DNA from: Dorea sp. 5-2
GTDB lineage: Bacteria > Bacillota > Clostridia > Lachnospirales > Lachnospiraceae
DNA: 64,000 bases
Direction of reading: 5' to 3'
Assembly: GCF_000403455.2 (NCBI RefSeq)
Contig: NZ_KE159723.1
Location: 14,548 to 78,547 of the forward strand
Part shown: positions 8,293 to 17,310 of the stretch, one piece after another
Numbering within the stretch: position 1 is the stretch's first letter
Layout of the letters: every line of letters starts with the position of its first letter
Notes under the pieces: model-generated
The model's input: the letters and a program-made list of their open reading frames with translations, nothing else
What the model was told of the DNA's origin: nothing
Databases searched by the model: none
Program-made: the position numbers and the translations under genes

Positions 8293-9371
8293 AAAAAAGA
8301 ACCGGATTTCCTACGAATATCGTATTGCTCAGCGCCGGGATCATTTTCATTCTTCTTACGCTGACGATGTTTATTAGTAATGCCGTCATTATCTTTTTGT
8401 TAGAGCATGGAATTATGGACACGCCCCCTCACCCGGGCTCTCTGCTTCCATTTCTGCTCCGAACCGCTGTCATCAGTATATTAACGGGAACGATCCTTAC
8501 TCTATGTATCGGGCATGTTCCGCTGCGGCCCCTTTATAAGCTCATGCATGCCATTCATTCTGTATCTGAGGGGAATTTTCAGACTAAAATTTATTTGGAA
8601 CACCCAAAAGAGTTTCGGAAATTGTCCCATTGTTTTAATCAAATGACGGAGGAATTGGCAGGGATCGAAATGCTGCGATCAGATTTTATCAATAACTTTT
8701 CACATGAGTTTAAGACTCCGATGGTTTCTATTCTTGGATTTGCCAATCTATTAAAAAAGGGAGATCTGACTGCTGAAGAACAGGCGGAGTATCTGGATAT
8801 CATCATTGAGGAAGCCAAACGGCTGACTGCGCTCTCCGCCAATGTCCTTAATCTGTCTAAGGTGGAAAGTATGTCGTTTTTAACGGATCCTACGAGCTTT
8901 AATGTAGGGGAACAGATTCGTGAATGCGTCTTATTATTGGAAAAGAAATGGACAGAAAAGGAGATTTCTTTTCACTTTCATCTGTCGGAACAGAAGATGG
9001 ACGGTAATGAGCAGTTATTAAAGCAGGTATGGACAAACCTTATAGACAATGCCATAAAGTTTTCATCGGAAAAAAGTGAGATCATCCTGTCAATGGAGAC
9101 AGAGAGTGATTCCTTTACCGTAACGATAACGGATCATGGTTTGGGGATGGATGAGAAAACGCAGCATAGTATCTTTGATAAATTCTATCAGGGTGATCCT
9201 TCTCATTCCTCTGAGGGAAATGGACTAGGGCTTGCTATTGTGAAAAAGATCGTAGAATTGCATCGTGGAACGATCACGGTAAAGAGCCAGCCTATGCAGG
9301 GAAGTAGTTTTACGGTTATGCTGCCGGTGTCGCCGATAACTGCGAATCATACAGCGCTTTCCATTGACTGA
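8289..9371 (+). CDS. Sensor histidine kinase
   Basis: A 360-residue membrane kinase with two membrane segments (about 9-38 and 58-80), a short extracytoplasmic loop, a HAMP linker, an H-box NFSHEFKTPMVS, an N-box (WTNLIDNAIKFS) and G-boxes (DHGLGM and GNGLGLAI). It should phosphorylate the regulator encoded immediately upstream. The small outer loop suggests sensing within or near the membrane. Signal unknown. Confidence 0.9.
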   Translation: MKKRTGFPTNIVLLSAGIIFILLTLTMFISNAVIIFLLEHGIMDTPPHPGSLLPFLLRTAVISILTGTILTLCIGHVPLRPLYKLMHAIHSVSEGNFQTKIYLEHPKEFRKLSHCFNQMTEELAGIEMLRSDFINNFSHEFKTPMVSILGFANLLKKGDLTAEEQAEYLDIIIEEAKRLTALSANVLNLSKVESMSFLTDPTSFNVGEQIRECVLLLEKKWTEKEISFHFHLSEQKMDGNEQLLKQVWTNLIDNAIKFSSEKSEIILSMETESDSFTVTITDHGLGMDEKTQHSIFDKFYQGDPSHSSEGNGLGLAIVKKIVELHRGTITVKSQPMQGSSFTVMLPVSPITANHTALSID

Positions 9372-9396
9372 ATGGGAAGCGCTGTAATAATGTATG

Positions 9397-10149
9397 TTAA
9401 TAAAATTGATCAATGATCTTTCTGTAATCATTCGGTGTCATGCCGACTTTTTGTTTAAATATTTTGCTGAAATACCGTGTGTTAGGATATCCGATCCGGA
9501 TTCCGATCTCATTGATATGCAAAGATGTTGTTTTCAGTAAATTCTTTGCTTTTTCAATTCGTAATTCTGTAAGGATCTCAGTAAAACTCCGGTCGGTCTG
9601 CTGCTTTAAGAGTTTGCTGATATAGGGTATGCTTCTGTGGAATTCATCGGACAGATAATGAAGGCTGAGCGGCTTTTCATAATTGCTGTTGATAAAATCC
9701 ATGATCTGTTTCACCAGATAGTTGTTGTGCATATTTTTTTCGGAAAGGATCAATACATCCTGGGGATATCGGATGTTAGCTGGTGCACAGGTGGCATCTA
9801 TGGTCAATGTCCCCTCATTGCCTGCATCTTCCTGGTTCTTTTCATAATCCCTCTTTTCAGAAGAATCCTCTGACGGAGGATCCTTCTTATCATCATCCTG
9901 ATTCAAAATATAGTCATTGGCTTCCATAATGATCTCAGGAGACAAACGTTTCCGGAAAAGGACAAGGGTACTTGCATCAAACGGTGGTTCTTCCTGATAA
10001 CCCGGAAGCCCTATGAAGTATTGCAGATATGGATTCTCTGTAATCTGTTCCACAAGTTCGCGGTCTGAGAAACAGAGTTTCTTTTGGATAATTAATGAAC
10101 CGAGAGCCGTACGCAAAGGCTTTGCAACATTTCCTGTATCATTTGGAAA
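9397..10149 (-). pseudogene. Transposase N-terminal remnant fused to an AraC-type DNA-binding domain
   Basis: Reading leftward from the stop of the gene at 10150, the same frame encodes DTGNVAKPLRTALGSLII, LVEQITENPYLQYFIGLPGY and TIDATCAPANIRYP, all typical of the N-terminal part of an IS5/IS1182-like transposase. Around 9750 it passes in frame into a complete C-terminal AraC/YesN helix-turn-helix domain ending VGMTPNDYRKIIDQFY. The only start is TTG 10116 with no ribosome site, so it is probably a recombination scar, not a working regulator. The rest of both parents is missing here. Confidence 0.7.
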
Positions 10150-10689
10150 CTATTTCATGTGAATATTGATTGGAAGCCCTACTCGCATAAAATAACGTGC
10201 AAATGCCTGAGAAAGATGTTCTCTGTATGGCGGACACAATCTTAATCTTTTTCCATTTTTTTCTGCAACCAATTTTGCTACATCCACTGGAACGCTGTAT
10301 ATGTCCTTAAAATTTATAATATAATAATCTTGTAAAAACTCATCAGACTCATAGTCATTTATAATATGATAAGCATTTTGCTGTCCCTTGATAATTCCAT
10401 CAATATTTTTTCTTATTTCTTTTTCACTTTTTCCGGCGTTTCGCTGTATTTTCTCAAAATCACATTTTGATGTGATTGCGCATAGGATAATATTTTCAAT
10501 TTTTTTATTAGCAATATCGCAAGCCTGTGTTAATATAATACCATCAATCGTTGCAATTTCTGCTTTTACATTTTGCCCCTCTTCAATAATATTGAATTCT
10601 TTAAGAATAGGGACAGGACAACCTTTAATTATATCGCCTTGAGTAATATCTGTGCTGTCCTCTTGTAATTCAAACCATGGATACTTCAT
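10150..10689 (-). CDS. Uncharacterised protein with ILTQACD motif, third gene of AT-rich cassette
   Basis: A 179-residue soluble protein. It starts with a short GDIIKGCPVP element, has a central IILTQACDIANKK motif and an LRLCPPYREHLSQAFARYFMRVG tail segment. This pattern (early GDI, central LTQxCD, C-terminal Arg-rich helix) recurs in uncharacterised accessory proteins, but I know no function. Cys and Asp of the motif could be catalytic or metal-binding; this is a guess. It overlaps the stop of the preceding gene by 1 nt (TAATG) with GAGGAG upstream, so it is coupled to it. Much more AT-rich than its surroundings, hence probably acquired. Confidence 0.7.
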   Translation of the reverse strand: MKYPWFELQEDSTDITQGDIIKGCPVPILKEFNIIEEGQNVKAEIATIDGIILTQACDIANKKIENIILCAITSKCDFEKIQRNAGKSEKEIRKNIDGIIKGQQNAYHIINDYESDEFLQDYYIINFKDIYSVPVDVAKLVAEKNGKRLRLCPPYREHLSQAFARYFMRVGLPINIHMK

Positions 10690-11027
10690 TAAATCTCCTC
10701 GTATTCTTCTTCGAATTCAAAATTTGATACATGCTTAGTAATCTTTGTAATTTGAAGGTTTACATTTATTTTTTCATGTTGTTGCACAAAATCAGCTTTC
10801 TTTTCAACTGAAACAATATCTCCTACTGCTTGTTTTAAAAGAATTGACGAATTGCATACAGTATTATTGTTATTGATATAATTCTTGCCTTCATAATAAT
10901 AAGCAGGACGAATATTCATAGTTGTATAAGAATTGCACGCAATATTTGAAGACATTGTCAACAAACCAAAAGCCGCAACAACACCAAAACCTTGTATAAT
11001 CTTTATTCCATTTTGTTCTTGTGGCAT
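10689..11027 (-). CDS. Small protein with N-terminal hydrophobic segment, second gene of AT-rich cassette
   Basis: A 112-residue protein. Residues about 8-30 (IKIIQGFGVVAAFGLLTMSS) are hydrophobic and may be a membrane anchor or a buried helix; the C-terminal third is acidic (EFEEEYEEI). It begins 4 nt after the stop of the 238-residue gene and ends overlapping the start of the 179-residue gene, so all three form one transcription unit. No family recognised. Confidence 0.62.
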   Translation of the reverse strand: MPQEQNGIKIIQGFGVVAAFGLLTMSSNIACNSYTTMNIRPAYYYEGKNYINNNNTVCNSSILLKQAVGDIVSVEKKADFVQQHEKINVNLQITKITKHVSNFEFEEEYEEI

Positions 11028-11031
11028 AAAA

Positions 11032-11748
11032 TCATTCCCATCTACTTATATTATTGATCAATAATGAAAAAATAGTGTCTACGTCTTTTAAACAATCATT
11101 TATAGAATTTTTCTTATTCTTATATACATACTGATATCTATTGTTAATATCTAATGCCAATGAAACTCCTTCAGATATTACTATACCATTATCAATTTCA
11201 AAAAGATTTGGCACAACTCCTGGTTTTCCTTGAAATTCCTTGTATGTCCCAATTTGCTGATTTATGAAAAATCTCTCATCTATTACGCATGCAATATTTT
11301 GTGAAGCTTCATATAAATTATTCTGCAGAATATCTTCTCTTAAAAATTTTCTAATATATTCAATTGGTTTTTGATTTCCAATATCAAGATGTGAATTATA
11401 TGTTATTCCACAAAATAAGTATTCATTTATATTTATCTTTTTCAATAATTCAATAATAAGAGTAATCCTCTCTTGAATATACTCCTTTGTTTTTATGAAA
11501 TCATTTAAATATACATCATCAAAATTCACTATAAAATCAACTGAAATCTGCGAAAAACTAATTTGACTATGTCCATTTTTTGAATATAAAACAATCCTTG
11601 GTGCTTCTGGTGCAAACTCATCTGGTAAGGGCATTGTCTGTGGAGTTCCATAGTGCTGCTGAAGAAAGTCTTCAATATCATTAACTGATCTTCTTATCTT
11701 AATTTGTGGTTCGTATTTGAGTGAAAACTGCGCTTGAATGAACTTCAT
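11032..11748 (-). CDS. TIGR04255-like protein, first gene of AT-rich cassette
   Basis: A 238-residue protein. The N-terminal strand-rich region (RIVLYSKNGHSQISFSQISVDF), the central YLFCGITYNS and the late SLALDININN-like stretch (residues about 195-210, LALDINNRYQYVY) resemble the sporadically distributed TIGR04255 family, which has no assigned function and is common in accessory regions. A GGAGG-like site lies just before the ATG. It heads a three-gene AT-rich operon inserted between a truncated DUF4317 gene and a transposase remnant. Defence or toxin-antitoxin function is only an inference from this context. Confidence 0.6.
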   Translation of the reverse strand: MKFIQAQFSLKYEPQIKIRRSVNDIEDFLQQHYGTPQTMPLPDEFAPEAPRIVLYSKNGHSQISFSQISVDFIVNFDDVYLNDFIKTKEYIQERITLIIELLKKININEYLFCGITYNSHLDIGNQKPIEYIRKFLREDILQNNLYEASQNIACVIDERFFINQQIGTYKEFQGKPGVVPNLFEIDNGIVISEGVSLALDINNRYQYVYKNKKNSINDCLKDVDTIFSLLINNISRWE

Positions 11749-11842
11749 CCCGTCACCTCCTGAACATAAATATACATAATTAATTATATAGAAAAATTAT
11801 ATGTTTTACAATATATTTTCTCTTCTATATTAAAAACTCTCA

Positions 11843-12469
11843 TTATTCTGCCCTCAGGATATCCCTGACGAGTTCCATATGCGGTCTTGCCGGATCCTTC
11901 TGATAGACATTCACATGGTTCAGGTCTCCGCTTCGGTCTGTGAACGCGGGAAATAAGAATCCGCACTCTGGTTCTCCCGGCTCATATTCCCCGGAAAGCG
12001 GGCAGAGCACACAGATCAGATATTCAAACATTTCCTCCGATTCTCCTAACCGCTCTTTATCCGATGCCTTCACCGGAATATCATAACGGTCGTGGAATAC
12101 CAGGATGGCATATTCAGAATCTGCACGGTAACGCTCCATGACTACATCGTAAAATGTATCCATCAGTGCATCGTTCTTCAGTCCGCATTCCTTCATTGCC
12201 ATGAGTAACTGCCACATGCTTCCCGCTTTCTGTGCCTCCGGTGCGAACTCATATTTTTTCAGATTCTTATTGGTATCAGAAAACGGCACTGCCTTGGCAA
12301 GTTTTAAATTTTTCGTCTTATCGGAACCGGAAAGTTTCAGGAAATTAATATTGAAGCTTCCGTCAAACTCCCCGTCCCGGTCTATGTAACACCCGGCTAT
12401 CCTTGTCATAGATGTCCGGGCTGGCGTCATCCGCCTGGTCAGTTCCAGCATATCTTCCCTATTGATCAT
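11843..12469 (-). CDS. DUF4317 family protein, 3'-truncated
   Basis: The product begins INREDMLELTRRMTPARTSM, the usual DUF4317 opening, and continues for 208 residues with ECGLKNDALMDTFYDVV and VLCPLSGEYEPGEP. Family members are about twice as long; here the frame stops soon after ELVRDIL, next to the AT-rich cassette, so the C-terminal half appears lost by the insertion or deletion at about 11840. ATG 12469 is 8 nt after AGGAG. Function of the family is unknown. Confidence 0.7.
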   Translation of the reverse strand: MINREDMLELTRRMTPARTSMTRIAGCYIDRDGEFDGSFNINFLKLSGSDKTKNLKLAKAVPFSDTNKNLKKYEFAPEAQKAGSMWQLLMAMKECGLKNDALMDTFYDVVMERYRADSEYAILVFHDRYDIPVKASDKERLGESEEMFEYLICVLCPLSGEYEPGEPECGFLFPAFTDRSGDLNHVNVYQKDPARPHMELVRDILRAE

Positions 12470-12530
12470 TGCCATCTCTCCTTCAGATTATTTATTCGAT
12501 TTATTCAATCAGATCCAGATACGGTCAGTC

Positions 12531-12902
12531 TTATCCCTTTCCGGCAATGCCCTGACCTGCGAATACAGCCAATACCCCAAACGTAACACTGAGTACGGAA
12601 TAGAGAGCCGCCAGATGTATCTTTCCATCTTTCATCAAGTCTGCCGTCTCCAATGCAAAGGAAGAAAATGTAGTAAAGCCCCCGCATAATCCAACTTTCA
12701 GAAATAATACGGTTCTGGAATCCAGGGGATCTGTTTTCATTGCCAAAGCGGCGATAATTCCGATCAGAAAAGAACCTGCTATATTTATCAGGAATGTCTT
12801 TATGGGAAACGTACAGCCTTCTTTTAAAGGGACCATTCCTATTAAATATCTGCAGACCGCCCCTATGAATCCGCCGATCCCAACAGCGATACAATCTATC
12901 AT
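12531..12902 (-). CDS. crcB: Fluoride channel FluC (CrcB)
   Basis: A 123-residue, four-helix membrane protein. GGFIGAVCRYLIG near the start and GFCGGFTTFSSF-like GLCGGFTTFSSFALE (about residues 75-89) are the CrcB/FluC signatures; the FTTFSSF stretch lines the fluoride pore. FluC works as an antiparallel dimer that exports fluoride. Many Firmicutes carry two genes; only one is here. ATG 12902 has AAGGGT about 7 nt upstream. No fluoride riboswitch pattern is visible in its leader, which has an ordinary strong promoter. Confidence 0.92.
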   Translation of the reverse strand: MIDCIAVGIGGFIGAVCRYLIGMVPLKEGCTFPIKTFLINIAGSFLIGIIAALAMKTDPLDSRTVLFLKVGLCGGFTTFSSFALETADLMKDGKIHLAALYSVLSVTFGVLAVFAGQGIAGKG

Positions 12903-12936
12903 AACTAACACCCTTCTCTTAATTTAAGATAGGTTA

Positions 12937-12965
12937 ATTATACTTGTTTTTCAATTTCATTGCAA
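12937..12965 (-). promoter_or_regulatory. Promoter of crcB
   Basis: On the minus strand TTGCAA (12960-12965), a 17-nt spacer and a perfect TATAAT (12937-12942) lie 35 nt before the crcB ATG. Confidence 0.75.
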
Positions 12966-13103
12966 CGCTTGTTGTATTTATGCGCTTACGTTCTCCGCCT
13001 GCGGATTGTCTGAATCGTAACTATTGCTGTCGTATCAAACAATTTGACGGATCACAGAAAATCGCATATTAATCAATACATTTATTTATAGGGAAATGTA
13101 TGT

Positions 13104-13194
13104 TATACTGTTTCGGAGAGGAGTGGCAGGGATGAAAATCTTAGTGAGTAAAAAATATCCTTTGGGATATTTCGCTTGCGATCGGAATATCTGA
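13104..13194 (+). other. Promoter and 20-codon leader ORF before the 13231 gene
   Basis: An extended -10 (TGT-TATACT, 13101-13109) is followed by GAGAGGAG and a 20-codon ORF (13132-13194, beginning MKILVSKKYPLGYF). Inside the ORF is a perfect 8-bp hairpin (153-160 with 165-172 of 13000). It may be a leader peptide controlling the downstream gene or the remains of a longer gene; nothing more can be said. Confidence 0.4.
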
Positions 13195-13230
13195 TAATAA
13201 GGAATTTAAAAATCATAAAGGAGATAGGAA

Positions 13231-13647
13231 ATGAAATACTGTAATAATATGTCACAAAAGCTTACATTGGAAGATATCAGAGAAAATATCGTAATTATTA
13301 AAATCAATAAGTCGTTTCGTGAGGGAATGAGCGAAAATGAACTGTATGATGCGACACGAGGATGCTGGAAGAGAAAGATTGCCAGTGTGGAAAAGGCAGA
13401 CTATGCTTTAGCTGTTGCTTATGGGATTGTGAAACAAGTATATCAGATAGATGAATGGCTTCCAGCCGAAAATGAGGTGCGGGAAACTATTCCGTATAAT
13501 GAAAAGGTTGATGCAGGCAGAATTATATTTAAGGGCAGGGTTGCTGATGAAGAAATCAGAAAAAGATATCTGGATCATTCAGTGGTAGATTTTTTTAAAA
13601 GAGGAGATGCCGGTCCTGTCAAAGTAATAATGAAATCACAGAAGTAG
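13231..13647 (+). CDS. Conserved small protein of unknown function
   Basis: A 138-residue soluble protein with a good site (AAAGGAGATAGG) before its ATG. The order IVIIKINKSFREGMS, ELYDATRGCWKRKI, YALAVAYGIVKQVYQIDEWLPA and a final IRKRYLDHSVVDFF looks like a conserved small domain with a beta-barrel (PUA/ASCH-like) flavour that I have a sense of having met as an uncharacterised protein. I cannot name it with confidence. It stands alone between crcB and the EamA exporter. Confidence 0.6.
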   Translation: MKYCNNMSQKLTLEDIRENIVIIKINKSFREGMSENELYDATRGCWKRKIASVEKADYALAVAYGIVKQVYQIDEWLPAENEVRETIPYNEKVDAGRIIFKGRVADEEIRKRYLDHSVVDFFKRGDAGPVKVIMKSQK

Positions 13648-13918
13648 GAATTATATGAAAATTTCCACATAGAATGCCAAAAGGTTGAGGTATAAGGGGA
13701 GGGGTTGTCCTCTAAAAAGAGAAAACAATCCCAAACTGTACCAGGAAAATGACAATAGGTAAAGATGAGGCAAACATTTAAAATTTCACAGCATAAAGCA
13801 ACGAGAGGTACAATGTGCATGAAGAATGCTAATGAGGAAAGGCAGTAAAGGATTTGGTGGAACATGCCGGAAGACGTAAGTTCTCCTCTGTGCCAAATCA
13901 GAAAATCATTTTCTACAT
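13648..13918. other. Intergenic region without a recognised gene
   Basis: About 270 nt between the 138-residue gene and the end of the EamA gene. Open frames on both strands are short and look random. It may contain the decayed end of a gene; no repeat, RNA or clear terminator was recognised. Confidence 0.4.
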
Positions 13919-14842
13919 TCATTTTCGCGTTCCTCTTTTTGTAAATTTTAATTTACTTTCCGAAAGAAACAATCCGATTAAGGTAAGTCCGATGCCAATC
14001 GCAGCCATCCATGTGATTTCTTCTTTTAACACAATAACGGATGTGACAACGGTGATGACAGGGACTATATAGATATACACGCTTGTCTTAACAGCCCCGA
14101 GCACCTTGACCGCATAATTCCAGGTAACAAAACAAAGGGCTGATGCGCCCAGTCCTAGATAGATGAGGTTTAGCGCATACTCTGGTTTTATCATTTTCTG
14201 TACATCCAGTCTGAAATCAAAAACAAAAAGGAAAGGGAGCATGAAAAGTATCCCGTATGCAAATATCTTCCTTGTCGCCCCAACGGTGTTGTATCCATAG
14301 CCGCTGATTTTTCGTGTTAGCAAAGAGTAAACTGCCCATACGAATGCCGCAGCAATCGCTAGGATGTCGCCAATTGGATTCAGCTGCAATGCTCCGCCGC
14401 TGAAACTGATAAGGCATATTCCTGTCATGGCGGCTATAAAACCAACAAAAAATCGTGCTTTCAGTTTTTCTTCTGTCTTTAAAAATATATGAGATAAAAC
14501 GGCAGTAAAAAATGGAGCGACCGAGATAATAACGCCGACATTAGAAGCCATCGTATAGGTTAATGCTATGTTTTCAAGCAGGTAATATAAGCATATCCCG
14601 CATAGCCCCGCCGCGGCGAATGTAAGCTCCTGCTTTTTATCCTTTATTCCCGCGAAATCTTTGACTCCTGATCGCTTCGGGTAAACAGCCATCAGCACAA
14701 GGAATCCAAGTAAAAATCTGAGAAACAATATCTCTATCGGTGTAAAATCTGCAAGCAGTATTTTGGTGGATATGAAAGTCGTTCCCCATATCACTATCGT
14801 GAGCAGAGCCATGACATGCCCTGCGGTAGTTTTTTTATCCAT
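13919..14842 (-). CDS. EamA/DMT superfamily exporter
   Basis: A 307-residue protein with ten hydrophobic segments and the internal duplication of EamA domains (first GTTFISTKILL, second beginning GDILAIAAAFVWAVYSLLTRK). Family members export amino acids or other small metabolites by the drug/metabolite transporter mechanism; the substrate is unknown. The start overlaps the end of the AraC regulator gene by 8 nt, so the regulator probably controls this exporter. Confidence 0.88.
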   Translation of the reverse strand: MDKKTTAGHVMALLTIVIWGTTFISTKILLADFTPIEILFLRFLLGFLVLMAVYPKRSGVKDFAGIKDKKQELTFAAAGLCGICLYYLLENIALTYTMASNVGVIISVAPFFTAVLSHIFLKTEEKLKARFFVGFIAAMTGICLISFSGGALQLNPIGDILAIAAAFVWAVYSLLTRKISGYGYNTVGATRKIFAYGILFMLPFLFVFDFRLDVQKMIKPEYALNLIYLGLGASALCFVTWNYAVKVLGAVKTSVYIYIVPVITVVTSVIVLKEEITWMAAIGIGLTLIGLFLSESKLKFTKRGTRK

Positions 14843-15482
14843 GATCCTTATCTCCCTCCTTGAAAATGCGTCTGTATGCGCCAGGCGACAATCCTATAAA
14901 CATATGAAAAAAATTTGAAAAATGGCTCTGGTCCGAAAAACCCGTCTGCATAGCGGCGTCAATCGGGGATACACCTTTCGCTAACAGCTCTTTTGCTTTA
15001 CAGATCCGTATTGTCTGGAGATACCTATATGGCGTAACTCCCTTTGAAATGGTAAATGAACGAAGCAATGTAGATTTACTAAGACCGCTGCATTCTGGAA
15101 TACAGTTCTCAAAAGGTTGTCCGTATTGCTCAATAAGAAAAGAAAGAAGCAGCAGGAGCATTTCTTCTTTTTCGAACGCTTCCCCACCCTCCATGATCAT
15201 CTGGTGCAAAGAACGAAGATAATTTAAACCTCTGTAATCAAGGGGTTTCCAGTCACATTGCACACAACTGTGGTTATCGTTCGGATTAAACAAAAGAATA
15301 TTTCCCGGACCTACCATATATTCTTTATTTTTGCAGGACAAACAGCGTGTTCCGGCTTCTATAAAGCCAATCACATAGTAATCATGAAAATGATTCGGAA
15401 ACGGCTGTACGATTCCCTCAAAATGATATGCTTCAAGATGTAGATCATCATCATAACAGACTGTCCGTATTTCTTTCTGCAT
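14835..15482 (-). CDS. AraC family transcriptional regulator, internally shortened
   Basis: A 215-residue regulator. Residues 1-80 form a cupin-like effector domain (NHFHDYYVIGFIEAG, LLFNPNDNHSC). The C-terminal part has the second AraC helix-turn-helix (AAMQTGFSDQSHFSNFFHMF) and GLSKSTLLRSF of the first. The helices that normally come just before the latter are missing: the sequence jumps from FENCIPEC to SGLSKS. Relatives are about 270 residues, so an internal deletion of some 30 or more residues is likely and DNA binding may be impaired. Overlaps the EamA gene. Confidence 0.75.
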   Translation of the reverse strand: MQKEIRTVCYDDDLHLEAYHFEGIVQPFPNHFHDYYVIGFIEAGTRCLSCKNKEYMVGPGNILLFNPNDNHSCVQCDWKPLDYRGLNYLRSLHQMIMEGGEAFEKEEMLLLLLSFLIEQYGQPFENCIPECSGLSKSTLLRSFTISKGVTPYRYLQTIRICKAKELLAKGVSPIDAAMQTGFSDQSHFSNFFHMFIGLSPGAYRRIFKEGDKDHG

Positions 15483-15566
15483 GGTAACGCCTCCTCGTAC
15501 CCTCTATTCTACTCAATATGTTTGTCGGTTTCTTGTAAGATATCTTCATATTACAGCTATAAAGGA

Positions 15567-15603
15567 AACAGGCAGAGGAATAAGCCCTTTGCCTGTTATT
15601 TTC
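15567..15603 (-). terminator. Hairpin after a gene remnant
   Basis: AACAGGCA pairs with TGCCTGTT, followed on the minus strand by a T-rich stretch. It sits directly after the stop of the minus-strand remnant ending at 15605. Confidence 0.4.
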
Positions 15604-15604
15604 A

Positions 15605-15716
15605 TCACAATATTTTGCAGACATCAATCCATTCTATAAAGCCGGAGTATTCTTCTAATTCTTCCAGAGAAAGCTCTATTGCACTATTCGGACTGCCGCA
15701 CGCAGGAAATGCTGTA
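15605..15716 (-). pseudogene. 3' end of an unidentified gene
   Basis: The minus frame ending at 15605 reads IELSLEELEEYSGFIEWIDV, helix-like and unlike random sequence, and is followed by a hairpin. It stops abruptly where the GH127 gene fragment begins on the other strand (about 15716), so this looks like a junction of two deleted regions. The parent gene is not recognised. Confidence 0.35.
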
Positions 15717-17266
15717 TGGAAGCTTATTATGAGGCGACGGGCAAGAAAGAGTTCCTTCAGATCATGGAACGTTTTGCGGATCTGCTCTGCCGGGTATTCG
15801 GTCCTGGGGAAGGCAAGTGCCACGGGTATCCCGGACATCAGGAGATAGAATTGGCGCTGATCCGCCTGTACGGTGCGACGGGCAGGAAGGATTATCTGGA
15901 GCTTGCAAAGTATTTTATCGATCAGCGGGGAACGGGAGAGAATTACTTCCTGACGGAAGAGAAGAACACTCTGTACAGACAGATCTTCCCGGAATTTGCA
16001 GGATATGATACGAAGTACTCACAGTCTCATCTTCCGGTGAGGGAGCAGAAGACGGCGGAAGGGCATGCTGTGCGGGCGGTATATATGTACTGTGCGATGG
16101 CGGATCTTGCCGGCATGTATCAGGATGAAGAGTTGCTTGGAGCATGTGAGACGATCTGGAAAGATATGACACAGAGACGGATGTACATCACGGGAAGTAT
16201 CGGATCATCCGGTATCCTTGAGAGGTTTACGACGGATTACGACCTTCCCAACAGTAGTAATTATTCTGAGACTTGCGCGTCGATAGGCCTGGCTCTCTTT
16301 GGAAAGAGGATGGCCAAGCTTACCAGGGATGCTTCTTATATGGATGTGGCGGAGCGTGCTCTTTATAATACGGTATTGTCCGGGATCGCGCAGGACGGGA
16401 AGAGCTTCTTCTATGTGAATCCATTGGAGGTATGGCCGGATAACTGTATGGAACGGACGTCGAAGGAGCATGTGAAGCCTGTAAGACAGACCTGGTTCGG
16501 CGTGGCGTGCTGTCCGCCGAATATTGCGAGGACATTGGCGTCCATGGGACAGTATATGTATTTCACAGACGGAAAGGCTCTGTACGTGAACCTGTATATC
16601 TCTAACCGGACTGTGCTTGAGCTTGCGGGAGAGAAGGTAAGCGTTGAGATGAACAGCGATCTTACCAATTCGGGACGTATTGGGATCAGGCTTGGCAGGA
16701 ATGAAGGGGCAGAACCATATAGTCTGGCTCTTCGGATTCCGGATTACGTGAAGGAGTATAAGATTCTGAGAGACGGCAAAGCCGTTGCTGCCGCCGGAAG
16801 CCGAAGCGGACAGGGAGAGGAATCCCGAGAGGACAGAGTAGAAAAAGGATATTTGTATATAGAAGGAATCCGTGAGAAAGAAACGGAGCTGACAATAGAG
16901 TTTCATGTACCGGCACAGTTTGTGAGAGCGAATCCGCGAGTGAGAGAGGATTCCGGCAAAGTGGCTCTGGTGAAGGGACCGCTTGTGTACTGCCTGGAGG
17001 AAACGGATAACGGCAGTAACCTGCCGGCTGTATTTATCGATACGGATCAGGAACCGGAAGAAAGATACGAGGAAGGGCTGCTTGGAGGAGTCACGGTCAT
17101 TTCCTTCAAAGGTAAGCGCCTGACGGAGGATGCGTGGAAAGACGGGGCGCTGTATGCCGGGCGTAAGAATAGTTTCGAGGATGTGGAACTGAAGGCGGTG
17201 CCCTATCACTGCTGGAATAACCGGGGATCCGGAGAGATGCTGGTATGGATGAAGGAACTGTTATAA
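15716..17266 (+). pseudogene. GH127 beta-L-arabinofuranosidase (DUF1680), 5'-truncated
   Basis: The 516-residue product matches glycoside hydrolase family 127 from about 130-150 residues inside the usual N terminus (EAYYEATGKKEFLQ) to the natural end (WNNRGSGEMLVWMKE). Zinc and catalytic residues are kept: Glu185 and Cys187 in YSETCA and Cys265-Cys266 in ACCPPN. In the family these coordinate zinc, and one cysteine is the nucleophile that removes beta-L-arabinofuranose. The missing N-terminal part of the barrel probably makes it inactive. ATG 15716 lacks a clear ribosome site. Followed by a GH94 remnant, so this was once a glycan-use locus. Confidence 0.8.
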
Positions 17267-17310
17267 GAATCTTGCAGGGACATATCCCTGAAAGAAATAA
17301 AAAAGAAAGA

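Noticed and set aside
12903-13060. Possible fluoride riboswitch before crcB
   Set aside because: The conserved fluoride-riboswitch core (GGNGATGG and its pairing partner) is not found; a standard -35/-10 promoter is present instead.
16205-17209. Long minus-strand ORF of 334 codons
   Set aside because: It is the complement of the GH127 gene, which has clear family motifs; the antisense protein is Arg/His/Ser-rich without any domain.
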